This document shows, piece after piece, positions 1 to 9,700 of a stretch of DNA of 64,000 nt. The notes under the pieces were generated by a model. The model saw nothing but the letters and a program-made list of their open reading frames with translations. It was not told the DNA's origin and ran no database searches. The stretch's first letter is position 1, and each line of letters begins with the position of its first letter. The position numbers were made by a program, and so were the translations under genes. The stretch spans positions 62,001 to 126,000 of the forward strand of contig JAUKNK010000321.1 in the NCBI GenBank assembly GCA_030765055.1, read 5' to 3'. This stretch comes from Mantis religiosa. Taxonomy: Eukaryota; Arthropoda; Insecta; Mantodea; Mantidae.

Positions 1-121
1 ATACAAATATTTATTTATGAAGCATTTTTGCAGCATTTAACAATTTAAATGTCTTGTTCTTTTTACTGGGTATCCGTTCCTGGCCGTGCAGGGTTTAAAT
101 GGCCATCGGCGAAGTGGTCAA
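1..121 (-). mobile_element. piggyBac-type element end (relic)
   Basis: The reverse complement of this stretch matches the left end of the piggyBac-type element at 16,433-16,555, including the terminal motif ACTTCGCCGATGGCC and the flanking GGATACCCA and ATTTAAATTGTTAAATGCTG blocks. The terminal TTAA is degenerate here (TTGA on the minus strand). Only the end of the element is in the window, so coding capacity cannot be judged. Confidence 0.7.
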
Positions 122-124
122 TTC

Positions 125-330
125 ATCTTCTGAAATTGCAGTAATTTCTCTTTTGATATTGTGTTTCAGTTCTTCCAGCGTATGCGGGTTGTTCTGATGC
201 ACCTTATTTTTTAAGTTCCCCATAAATAAAAATCACATAATGTAGGGTCTGGGGATTGTGGTGGCCCTAGTCCTTTAATAATGACCCTATCTTCAAAAAT
301 TTCCCTAATTAATTGCAATGATAATATCAG
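125..330 (-). pseudogene. IS630/mariner-type transposase C-terminus (relic)
   Basis: On the minus strand the translation reads IREIFEDRVIIKGLGPP, then SPDPTLCDFYLWG, then, after a stop or frameshift, a stretch resembling NPHTLEELKHNI. This is the usual C-terminal layout of IS630/Tc1/mariner transposases, where the third catalytic aspartate lies in an SPDLTPxDFFLWG block. The N-terminal two thirds are missing and the frame is broken, so it is a dead fragment. It lies directly between a piggyBac end and a Penelope-like element. The exact subfamily cannot be told. Confidence 0.6.
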
Positions 331-375
331 AAGAGAAATTATGCAGTTTTAGAAGATGAATTAACGTATGTCATG

Positions 376-1152
376 TATAAAGACTAAAATTGAGTCATGC
401 CTTTTAAAACTTTTAACTTCACTCACGTCGTTTTACAAAATCAGGAACGTTTTCAAAACTGTTGTGGTCTCATCATCAGCTGATTAGCGACTCTCACAGT
501 TGTTTGTTGTCTGGATCTCTTGTCATTGGCTCCCTCTCTCGGAAGATTCTTTACATAAGTTCAGTAGACCACTCACTGATGGCACATCAAAATTTACAAT
601 ATGTGGAATGATTTTAATAATAAACATTTTTTCCCATGTTGTAAGTTCAAGTTTTGTTGACAAAGGTTTTAGTAGTTTGATCTCCTCTCTGATGCGGTGG
701 TTATCATTCCAGAAATGAAAAGCAACTGCCGATTTTACTGCTTGTTTATATTTTATGTTCCTATGGTGTTCTGTTCATCTAGTTTTTAAATTTCTCTTTG
801 TCAAACCAATATAAAATTTGTCAAAGTCTTCACAATTTATCCTATATATGCCTGATTTTTGTTCTGGTGGGATCGTGTTTTTTAAGGGATTATTTAACAA
901 TTTCTTGAGTGAGAATCTGTTTTGTGATGCTAGTTTGCTGCCATAATCTTTAAATATTCGTTCAAACTTCAGAAATGCCCAAGGGTGGTAAGTGAATTTT
1001 TTGTATTTCCAGTTTTTATTTATGTTTTGAAGAGTAGTGATCTGTTTTAATTTCTTTTGCTTGCAGTCCTGATTAATATTTTTTTTGATTAGGTTTGGAT
1101 TGAAACCATTTTTTTGTGCTGTATTTAAAATATATGTAAATTCCTCATTATA
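376..1152 (-). mobile_element. Penelope-like element A1, GIY-YIG half
   Basis: Minus-strand translation gives the linker and GIY-YIG endonuclease of a Penelope-like element: NGFNPNLI, FTYHPWAFLKFERIF, then KSGIYRINCEDFDKFYIGLTKRN. In these elements the GIY-YIG domain nicks the target and an upstream reverse transcriptase primes from it. The frame is lost just after the endonuclease core (near 775), and the family ending ERGSQ...QTTNNC is read in another frame. The 5' continuation lies at 3,658-3,996, because a mariner (1,153-3,655) is inserted. The 3' end matches the copies at 20.08 kb and 22.40 kb. It is defective. Confidence 0.85.
439..485 (-). ncRNA. hammerhead-ribozyme-like motif, element A1
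   Basis: Minus strand: AAUCAG, then core CUGAUGA, a spacer U, a decayed stem II, GAAA, the short palindromic stem III ACGUU closed by the preceding A, C17, then CUGAUU. The two outer 6-mers pair perfectly as stem I. Stem II pairs only weakly (mostly G-U and A-U), unlike the related copy at 20,141-20,187. Hammerheads are known in Penelope-like elements. Activity is inferred, not shown. Confidence 0.6.
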
Positions 1153-1450
1153 CAAGGGGGGACCCAAAAGAAACTGGACTCCAGGATGCTGCCACTCGTA
1201 GATGTAGTGCAGGGTTCTCACGCTAGATGGTATTAGTAGAGACCTTCATGAAACAGCTGTGCAGACTGCGTCAGTGTAGAGCTGAACGTGCAAGTGTGGT
1301 ATTGTATTTCTCTGACTGTTAGCGGGTTACCTCTGCAAAGTTGTTATGGCAACTTTAAAAGAACAGAGTGTGTGTGAAATTTTGTTTCCTGCTTAAAAAA
1401 CTGCAATGGAGACACACCAGATGCTTTAAGAAGCTTTCCAGGAGGACACT

Positions 1451-1933
1451 ATGAGCCGCACACAGGTTTTCGAGTGGTTTGGACGCTTTAAACATGGTGA
1501 GATGTGTATTGAAGACCAAGCTCGTTCTGGATGGCCTTCAACAGAGCGAAATGAAGATAACATTGAAAAGGTCCGCCAAAAGATTAACGAGGATCATCGC
1601 CAAACGATCGACCAAATTTCAGCAGCGACGGAAATCAGTTGGAGCTCGCGCCAGCGGATTTTGAGGGAGGATTTGCATATGAGACGTGTTGCTGCTAAAT
1701 TTGTTCCGCGCCTTCTCACACAGGAGCACAAAACCATCCGCATGAATGTGTGTCAGGGCTTGAAAACAGAGATTGCATGTGATCCAAACTTCTTGAACAA
1801 AGTCATTACAGGGGATGAGAGTTGGTGTTACTGGTATGACCCAGAAACCAAGCAAGTGTCAAGCCAGTGGAGGACTCCCAACTCTCCTAGACCAAAAACA
1901 GCAAGGCAACTGAGGTCAAATGTAAAGACGATG
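1451..1933 (+). pseudogene. mariner transposase, N-terminal part
   Basis: Cut-and-paste transposase of the mariner family. The visible part holds the N-terminal helix-turn-helix region (SRTQVFEWFGRFKHGE, then DQARSGWPST), the second HTH (TIDQISAATEISWSS) and the first catalytic aspartate in ITGDESWCYWYDPETKQ. The ATG at 1,451 opens a frame from MSRTQ; family members start a few residues further upstream (METHQMLXEAFQ-like), and that region here (1,407-1,450) is degraded. The gene is cut after SNVKTM by a PLE insertion; its C-terminal part resumes at about 3,141. A full mariner transposase is about 340 residues. Confidence 0.85.
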
Positions 1934-1978
1934 TGGTTGGTTTATTGACACTCGTCACTTACTTTTTCATATATTTAT

Positions 1979-2020
1979 GAGAGACTAGTTTCAAAGGCCC
2001 TGGCCTCCATTTTCAATCTC
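1979..2020 (-). ncRNA. variant hammerhead-like motif, PLE B left arm
   Basis: Minus strand: GAGA, then UUGAAAA in place of CUGANGA, a GC-rich stem II, GAAA, the palindrome ACUAGU as short stem III plus C17, then UCUC pairing back to GAGA. The fold is that of a PLE hammerhead, but C3 and G8 of the core are replaced. The same altered core occurs in the right arm (2,989-3,030). Confidence 0.45.
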
Positions 2021-2855
2021 TTTCCAACCAGCATCTGTTGTTGTCTGCTCTCTCTGGTGGTAGAACTATGAACTCTTTTGTCAAATTATCTACTGGCGGG
2101 ATTTCAAAGTTCATTACGCGATCCTTATTTTTCCAGATGAATATGTTCTCCCATGTTGTCAATCTATTTTGGTTTATCACTCCTTTTAATAATTTTGGAT
2201 TTGGATCAATGTCATGGTCTTCATTCCAAAAATGAAATGCTACTGATGACTTGTCTTCTTGTTTCAATCTGATGTTTCTAAAGTGTTCTTTGACTCTGGT
2301 TTTTAAATTTCTTTTTGTTTGACCTATGTAGCATTTTTCACAATTCTTATAATTTATTTGGTATATTCCAGATTTGTTACCTGAAGGAATTTCATCTTTT
2401 GTTTTTGAATTTAGTAATTTTAAAATTGAGTATCTGTTAGTAGGTGCCAAGATGATATTTTGTTCCTTGAATATCTTTTTAAATTTATTAAATGTTTTTG
2501 GATGATATGTGAATGAACTGAATATGCTGTTGCTTTCTTTTTCTTTAATAAATGTGGTTGCTTCCTTAATGGTTTTCTTTAGTTTAGATTTTCTAATTTT
2601 CTTCAACACCAAACTTTTGTTGTATCCGTTTTCTTCTGCTATGTGTATTATTGCTTTTTGTTCCTTAAAATATTCTTCTTTTTCCATGGGTATGTTGACT
2701 AGTCTGTGTGTAAGGCTGTTTATTATTGCATGTTTATGTGTAATTGGGTTGTGGCTATTATTTTTTATATAATTTTCTGAATGTGTTGGCTTCCTGTAAA
2801 TTCCAAATTTTATTTTTGTATCATTCCTGATGATATTATAAATATCATTTATCAT
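2013..2855 (-). pseudogene. Penelope-like RT C-terminus plus GIY-YIG endonuclease
   Basis: An open frame of 280 residues covering only the C-terminal part of a Penelope-like polyprotein. It begins after the YxDD motif, at the conserved block KFGIYRKPTHSENYIK, continues through HAIINSLTHRLVNIP and YNKSLVLKKIRK, and ends with the endonuclease (KSGIYQINYKNCEKCYIGQTKRN, then REHFRNI-like and SSVAFHFWNEDHDI). Intact family members are roughly 600 to 800 residues, so this is 5' truncated. The frame itself has no internal stop, so the insertion is fairly recent. It could not prime reverse transcription, because the catalytic RT motifs are missing. Confidence 0.85.
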
Positions 2856-2988
2856 TGGGAGAACATATTCATCTGGAAAAATAAGGATCGCGTAATGAAC
2901 TTTGAAATCCCGCCAGTAGATAATTTGACAAAAAAGTTCATAGTTCCACCACCAGAGAGAGCAGACAACAACAGATGCCAGTTGGAAA

Positions 2989-3030
2989 GAGATTGAAAAT
3001 GGAGGCCAAGGCCTTTGAAACTAGTCTCTC
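2989..3030 (+). ncRNA. variant hammerhead-like motif, PLE B right arm
   Basis: Plus-strand counterpart of the motif at 1,979-2,020. GAGA and UCUC form stem I. The core reads UUGAAAA. Stem II is GAGGCC-AA-GGCCUU (six pairs). GAAA is followed by the palindrome ACUAGU and C17. Stem II is better paired here than in the left arm. Confidence 0.45.
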
Positions 3031-3140
3031 ATAAATATATGAAAAAGTAAGTGATGAGTGTCAATAAACCAACCACAAATAATTTTTATATTAATTTTGA
3101 CGTCACTGTTACTAAATTCCTCCAAACACACATCAACGAT

Positions 3141-3597
3141 GATCATTGTCTTTTTTTATGTTCGTGGACCCCCTGGCGAGACTGTTAACTAGCACTTTTA
3201 CTTGGATGTTTTAAGGCGTCTGTGAGAGAATGTGAGGAGGAAACGCCCGGAACTTTGGCGATATGGTGACTGGCTTCTGCAGCACGACAACGCTCCAGCA
3301 CACACGGCCTTACGAGTAACCCACTATTTGGCATCTCAGAGGTGGTCTGTCGTTCCCCACGCTCCGTATCACCGGACCTAGCCATGTGCGACTTTTTCCT
3401 ATTTCCACGAATGAAAAAAATGCTAAAAGGGGAGTGTTATGATGATGTGGAGGCAGTAAAACAGCTTCGCAAAGGGCACTGGACAATATCAAACTTGAAG
3501 AGTTCCGAACATACTTCCAACAGTGGGAAAAGAGACCTGACATATGCATCACATGTAATGGAAAGTATTTTGAAAGTGACTGAAGTAATTTTGTAAA
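3141..3597 (+). pseudogene. mariner transposase, C-terminal part
   Basis: Continuation of the mariner-1 transposase after the PLE insertion. The translation shows MIIVFFYVRGPPGETVN, a stop, HFYLDVL, then LLQHDNAPAHTALRV with the second catalytic aspartate, and CDFFLFPRMKKMLKGECYDDV with the third. Several stops and frameshifts break it, and about 20 bp present in the copy at 21,340-21,365 (the VHREF segment) are missing. Non-functional. Confidence 0.8.
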
Positions 3598-3657
3598 AAG
3601 GTTCATCAATAAAGTTTTTATGACAACAATCCGGTTGCTTTTGCATCCCCCGTCGTA

Positions 3658-3996
3658 GTGTTTTTGATCTAAAGGTATGCTGTTCAGTCTATGGATCAAA
3701 CGTCTAAGAGCAGCTAATTTATGTGACAGAGGATTGAAACTGTTGCGTTTTATGTAATTATCTGTGTGAGTAGGTTTTCTGTAGATTCCAAATTTTACAC
3801 TGTCATTTTGTCTAATGATCATTAAATCTAAGAAAGGCAATTGATTGTTTCCTTCAACTTTCATTGTGAATTTTATATTATGATCTTGTATATTCAGTAG
3901 TTTTAAGGAGTCAGTTAAAAACTTTTGAGAGACTACAGCAAAAATATCATCAACATATGTGTATCTCAACACAAATTTTCTCTGAAGGTGTGACAC
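3658..3996 (-). mobile_element. Penelope-like element A1, reverse transcriptase part
   Basis: The minus-strand translation holds the RT active-site motif YVDDIFAVV, followed by INQLPFLDLMI-type and VKFGIYRKPTHTDNYIKRNSFNPLSHKLA blocks, ending at PLDQKHY, exactly where mariner-1 interrupts the frame. The reading frame resumes beyond the mariner at 1,152. RT motifs upstream of YVDD are absent, so the element is 5' truncated near 4,000. Confidence 0.85.
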
Positions 3997-4084
3997 ATGC
4001 GTGGAAGCAAAAGGAGATCATCTCCATCTTCAGTGACAGTTATGTAATTATAATTTTCACAATAAACGTAAGTGCTAGAATTTA

Positions 4085-4379
4085 AATATTCAATTGGAGT
4101 GTGCATATAGAAGATTTGATTAAAAGGTTAAGTAAGCAGTGCTATGCTATAAAAGCATTAAAAATGATAGCAGACGTAAAGACAGTCCGAATGGCATATT
4201 TTGCATATTTTCATTCCCTTCTGAATTATGGTATCTTTTGGGGTAATTCAAATATGTTGGAAAAGGTATTTCGAATGCAAAAAAGAGCTATAAGAGTAAT
4301 AATGAACAACCTGCACATGTTAGCTGTAGAGTGTATTTTAAGGAACTGAATATTATAAACCTGCCACGTTTATACATAT
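4085..4379 (+). mobile_element. CR1-like LINE fragment (RT thumb region)
   Basis: Plus-strand translation reads WSVHIEDLIKRLSKQCYAIKAL, then VRMAYFAYFHSLLNYGIFWGN and KVFRMQKRAIRVIM. This is the region just after the RT active site in CR1-like non-LTR elements, also seen at 38.10-38.35 kb. The fragment stops at TTTATACATATACACAGTGT, where a DNA element with a 9-bp target duplication is inserted. The 3' continuation is at 12,571-12,920. Confidence 0.75.
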
Positions 4380-4388
4380 ACACAGTGT

Positions 4389-5059
4389 TCATTTTTATTC
4401 GTTATTTCCCGCTATCCGATTGAGCAAGAATGATGTCATAGTTGACTGGTGAGTCTATCTTGAAATTGTAGTGCCCTCTATGGACAAGAAGCAGTAATGT
4501 TTGCAGAACGGTAACTAACTACAACACTCTGAGTGTGATTGTGCTCATTACTAATACAACCGGCCTCGCCTTTCACCCCTCTTTATGGAAATCATTATTA
4601 TAATTCTAGTACACATGTAAAGTAGCACATTTCTACTCTAAACGTGGATATGTAGACAGAGCACCGCATCTTCATGATTTAATGCTACTTTCATGCAGGC
4701 ATTAAAATTAGTGAGACATATAAATATAGTTTAAACCGCTGCATGGAAGATTTCATGCAGCGCTATCCGGCATTCAGAGAAGTCTCTCAGAGCATAATGT
4801 TGTGTAAAGTGTCTGGGTAACGTCAAATTGACATACTTTAGTTTGCAACATAAACGTCTTACGTTTTATCAGTATACAATATAAACTTTTTGTCATTCTC
4901 ACGCTTAATTAAAATGTATTTCTTCATGTTGGTATCCTTATGTCTCTTAAAACCAATAGGTGAATCAAACGTTTACAAGATACAAGTTCAGTTACTTGCA
5001 AAATGAGAAATACACGATGCTATAAAGTGACGGTCCCAATTTAGAAGTAATAAACATAC
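4389..5059. other. non-coding interior of the 9-bp-TSD element (left part)
   Basis: No convincing reading frame or family match. The sequence is moderately AT-rich with no tandem repeats. It is treated as the body of the DNA element beginning at 4,389. Confidence 0.4.
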
Positions 5060-5315
5060 TGTGACTTTGTGGGCTCGTGAAATAAAAAATCCAATTACAC
5101 AAACTCAACAATGTTCTTTATTTTCACCTTATTCCAATTACAGTTTAATGTACACAATTACGATTTACCAGTTTGTCCGTTACCGTTCCGATGCACATAC
5201 ACAATGAGCACCTTCACGCGGTAGGAGGAGGTGCCACCCCTTGCGTCCCCCCCACCACCACCGCCAGTCCGCATTATTGATCGGCAATGCGAGTTCGCCG
5301 TCTACGTCACACTAC
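5060..5315 (-). repeat. truncated Gypsy LTR (minus strand)
   Basis: The reverse complement ends with AAATAAAGAACATTG...GTAATTGGATTTTTTATTTCACGAGCCCACAAAGTCACA (read as separate blocks). These are the polyadenylation signal and 3' end of the LTR family found complete at 61,870-62,297. The block GTGCATCGGAACGGTAACGG is also shared. The upstream end is lost near 5,315, next to a PLE 3' end. No internal region accompanies it. Confidence 0.75.
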
Positions 5316-5349
5316 TAAGTAAATTATTAAATTATAGATGAGTCATATT

Positions 5350-6398
5350 TATTACACATCAGCTTCATTTGCGTACCTATATTGAGGACATGTTTCGTGA
5401 ACCATCGTGTGCATCATCGGCTCTAATGGGACTAAAGCTTGATCCAGTGGTGTGGGAAGTTCTGGAGTTGCTGCTGCCATCTGTTGATTTTGTGATGAAT
5501 ATATATGTGGGATTCTCTTCTCGCGGGATTTCAAAGTTCATTAGTTGGTTTTTATGATATTCTATGTATATTCTCTCCCATATGATGAGTTCACTATGTT
5601 TTTGTACATATTTTAGTAATTTGGTGCTATCTTCAATTTCATGATTTTCAGGCCAGAAATGAGCTGCTATTGCGGACTTATCAATATTTTTGTATCTTAA
5701 TTGCCTAATATGTCCTTTCTTTCTAGTGCCTATGTTTCTTTTTGTCCTTCCTATGTAAATTTTTTCACAGTCTTTACACTTAATCTTGTAAATGCCTGAC
5801 TTTTCTTCTGGTTTTATCTTATTACTGTTAAGTAGGATTTTAATGCTGTAATTGTTTTTTGGTGCCAATGTTATATTGTATTTCTTGAATACTTTTTTGG
5901 AACTTTTTTGTGGCCCAGGTGTGGTAAGTAAATTTAGCAAATCTAATTTCTTGTTTTATTGGTGAAAGAGCTGTGATCTGTTTTAATCTTTTTTGAAGTG
6001 TGAAAGATTTTAGTTTTCTATCTACAAGGCTTTTTCCATATCCATTTTTAATTGCGGTTTTTGAGATTTGATGGTTTTCTTTTTGATATTCTTGCATGCT
6101 GAGGGGTAGATTTACTAATCTGTGTGTGAGACTGTTGATGGTGGCATGTTTGTGTGGAATTGGGTTGAAACTATTTGCTTTGATGTAATTATCTGTGTGT
6201 GTTGCTTTTCTATGAATACCAAATTCCAGTTTCTCATTGTTTTTTGTGATTGTAAGGTCCAAAAAAGGTAGAGTACAGTCCTCTTCAGTTTCTACTCTGA
6301 ATTGTATGCTGGGTTCTTGAAGGTTGAGTAATTTCAAAGCATCATCTATTTGTTTGTAGTGCACTATTGCAAAGATGTCGTCTACGTATCTGTACCAT
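5350..6398 (-). mobile_element. Penelope-like element C, 3' half
   Basis: Minus-strand translation: the RT active site WYRYVDDIFAIV, then TLPFLDLTITKNNEKLEFGI and HRKATHTDNYIKANSFNPIPH, the linker FTYHTWATKKF, a frameshift near 5,900, and the endonuclease KSGIYKIKCKDCEKIYIGRTKRN. The 5' half, up to WYRY, lies at 11,556-11,860, because a 5.2-kb LINE is inserted exactly there. A degenerate hammerhead-like motif (CCGAUGA core, GAAA, ACAUGU, C) is present at about 5,384-5,422. The element is defective. Confidence 0.85.
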
Positions 6399-6751
6399 TT
6401 TTTTTTTATTGAAAAAGTTTGAGCAGCATGCCCCATTACAATGTAATACTACATGCTTTATATTCCGAGAGATCGGTTCAGAGCGACTTGGGATACATTG
6501 GCCAGAGTACATTGTTCTATTTTTTTAGCCTGCGACCTTTATAATACTGTTGAACCACTTATTTTAGTATAATAATATCTTAGTACTGCGCTTCTGAACT
6601 GACGTGTCGGTCACAATGATTCATTAATTTAATTTAATTAATTTAATTTACATAACATATTTTTTAACAATGTCTTGACAAGATGACTTCCTATATATTG
6701 ACATTTCGCCAGCGTAAAATCACAGTGTGGTCACAATATCTATCACAATTA

Positions 6752-9700
6752 TTATAACTTTTTAAAGTCTATTGCATTTACGAATCTGCTGAACTGTCTT
6801 ATGAATCTTCTTGTGAGGTCCTTCTTTGCAGTCGGCCATTTACCGCCCTGGTGAATTATGGCTGCTGCAAGATCCTTCCTTTGTTTGCCGAGGATAGGAC
6901 AGTGAAACAAGAGATGATCCACAGTCTGTTCTCCTGTATTACATGGACAAATTGATTCATCCATGATTTTAAATCTGTGCAGGTAGCTTCGTATATTGCC
7001 GTGTCCAGATGTTATGCAAGTGAAATTTGGCGTAATTCTTATATTGCTCTTGATACGATCGATGATGCTTGGGAAGAATTCCATCATTGTCGCTCCTTTG
7101 GATGTTTTGTCCCATTCTGTTTGCCACCTCCTGATTCCATCTTCATTCATTCTTGTGATAATTACGTCCTTGGATATTTTCTGGTAGACTGCTTCTCCTT
7201 CCTCTGCAGCTGCCTCCTTTGCTAATCGATCTGCTAGTTCATTCCCTTCTATCCCAGCGTGTCCTCGGACCCAGCCAAAGTGGATTATCCAGTTTTGTTC
7301 TGTCAATTCAATTATTTTACTTCTGATAGATTCTATTAATCTGGGATGTTTCATTTTATTCTTCAATGAATCTAGAGTTATTTGACTGTCAGTGTATATT
7401 GCTACTCTTTTCCTGTTTTCTTCAATATCCTGTAGTTCTTGGAGTTTTTCTAAGACTTTCAATACAGCGATTTGCTCTGCCTGGTTGTTTGTGCAATTTT
7501 CACCCAATTTAAACTTAAATCTGTGGGTCACTTCTCCATTTGTGTATACGATTGCTGCCGCTCCTACCTTTCCTCCGGTTTTACTGCCATCTGTATATAT
7601 TTCAGTCTGGTAGAGAGTGTGTTTTTCGACTTGGTGGATGATTGCTGTTTCCGCGGGGTGCCGCCAATACTTCACTTCTAATGGAGCGTCGTATTCCTGG
7701 TTTAGGGATTTCGTTGCTGTATATATTTCAGTTTTTTCTTCTATTGTTATCATTATAGGTTTAACTCCTGCTAACACGCACGAGGCCTCGTATGATACTG
7801 TTCTGAATGTTTTGGCTATCTTAATATTCATGAGTCTTTGTACACGCTTGAATTTTGCAATATTTTTCTGCTTCTGCACTGCTTCCTTCCAAACGGGAGC
7901 TCCGTAAGTTAAGATTGGTACGAGCGCGCCTTCATAAATTGTCTTGAGCGCTTTATGACCCAAGCCCCATTGAAGTTTCGCTGTTCTTGCCAGCATATTG
8001 ATTAGTCCCAGAGATTTATCTACTGTGTGGGCTATATGCGCATTGAAGTTAAATTTGCTATCCAAGTGAATTCCTAGATATTTCATTTCCTCTACTTGTA
8101 CTAGTACCCTATCATTTAGGAGCATACTGACGTTCTTGTCGCCCCTTCTTTTCCTTGATATTAACATAACTTTTGACTTATTAGTGTTGAATACCATTTT
8201 GTTGTTAAGAGCCCATCTCTCTATTTTCTTCACATCCTGGTTTGCGTAATTTTCTGCTTCTGCTTTGAAGTCTCCTTTTGTTAAGATGAGCAAGTCATCC
8301 GCGAAGGCTATAACTTTAGTTCTCTTGGAGAATGGTAGATTCAGGAGGGAATTATATAATATGTTCCAGAATCCCGGGCCACAGCATGAGCCTTGTGGAC
8401 AGCCTTTCTGGATTTCTTTTTCTGCGCTGTAGTTGTTTATTGTTAGAGTTGCTTTTCTTTCACCAAAATAGCTTGCGGCTAAATTGTACAAGTTTCTTGG
8501 ACACTTCAGTTCTCTGAGGTTCTTCAAAATGCTGGGCCACCAGGCAGCATCAAATGCACCTTGCACGTCCAGACTTATTACAATTGTGCACTGTTTCTGC
8601 TTCAGACTGTTTTCTACAAATTCCTTTAATTGCATTACAGCGTCAACTGTTCCACGTTGTGGGATGAACCCATATTGGTTGTTGTTGAACAGGTCATTAG
8701 AATTTATATGGAATAAAATTCTGTCTATCATAAGTCTTTCTAGCAGTTTTCCCCCGATGTTAAGCAGGCTGATAGGCCTAAATTTGGAGACATCGTTGCA
8801 GTTTTCTTTTCCGGGTTTAGTAATTGGAATAATAATGGAGTGTTTCCATCTCTGCGGGAACTTTCCTTTTCTGAGACATATATTGTACAGTGCAGTGAAA
8901 TACTTTGGGAAGATATTAAATGCTCTGAGAATTATGTCACTAGTTAATCCGTCCATCCCTGGGGTTTTCTTCAAGTTAAATTTTTTCAAACTTGAGATTA
9001 TCTCTTCACTCGTAAATTCTTTGTCGTCATCTGTTGGCATTGGCTTTTGAATTTCTATCCTTATTCTTCTGTGGGTTTCATTGTCGTCCTCCTGATTGTC
9101 TTCGGGGGTGAAATGAGCAAGCATGTATTCCAGAGTGCTACAAGTATCTTCCGTGTATGTGTTATCGTTGCGTTTGAGTGTAGTTAATATTGGAGTGGTT
9201 CTAACTTTTCCTGATGCTAGTTTGTATATGATGTCCCAAGGATTCGCCTCATTTTGTGCTGAGCACAAGGTTTTCCATGACTTTATTTTTTCTTGTTGTA
9301 ATTTATCTTCATATTCTCTTTTCCCTTTTAAATAAGCTGTTTTTCTCTCCCTTCTTAGATGTTCACTATTGGTAGTCCTTTGGTATCTTCTTCGTAAAGC
9401 ATTTGTTCTTTTCCTTAGTACTGTCAGCTCGTCTGTCCACCAAGGTACCGGTTTCTGGTCTGTCTGTCTCCTTGCTTTTGACACCTTGAACACTGAATGA
9501 CATGCTGATGTAATTCCTGAAAAACTAAGGTCCACTATTTCATTTACATTTTCGAAATTTTGCAACTTCTCACACATTTCTTGCTCCAGTTTGTCCAAAT
9601 TTTTGTTGTTGTTGCTTTCACATTTTAAATTAATGGCCATGTTATTTATCAACTCGTTATCGAATGCCTGAAAATTGTCACTGTTAATTATATACCTCGG

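Larger units (their letters stand above)
1934..3135 (-). mobile_element. Penelope-like element B, palindromic insertion in mariner-1
   Basis: The insertion is flanked by the duplicated hexamer ACGATG (1,928-1,933 and 3,136-3,141). The minus-strand body (1,934-2,856) encodes the end of the reverse transcriptase domain and the GIY-YIG endonuclease. An inverted copy of its 3' 220 bp follows at 2,857-3,075, so the insertion has near-identical inverted ends. The 60 bp at 3,076-3,135 match neither arm. This inverted arrangement with truncation is characteristic of Penelope-like elements. Confidence 0.85.
1153..3655 (+). mobile_element. Mariner-1 (interrupted by a PLE)
   Basis: The element is bounded by TA dinucleotides and by terminal inverted repeats of about 28 bp: CAAGGGGGGACCCAAAAG on the left against CGACGGGGGATGCAAAAG read inward from the right. 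Without the insertion at 1,934-3,135 it would be about 1.3 kb, the normal mariner size. It sits in the linker of PLE A1. The transposase inside is broken. A sister copy lies at 20,552-21,863. Confidence 0.9.

Noticed and set aside
5384..5422. Functional hammerhead in PLE C
   Set aside because: GAAA, ACAUGU and C are present, but the core is CCGAUGA and stem II cannot be paired. Treated as decayed.
7392..9335. Several plus-strand ORFs of 60-190 codons
   Set aside because: They lie wholly antisense to the intact LINE ORF2 and have no domain.
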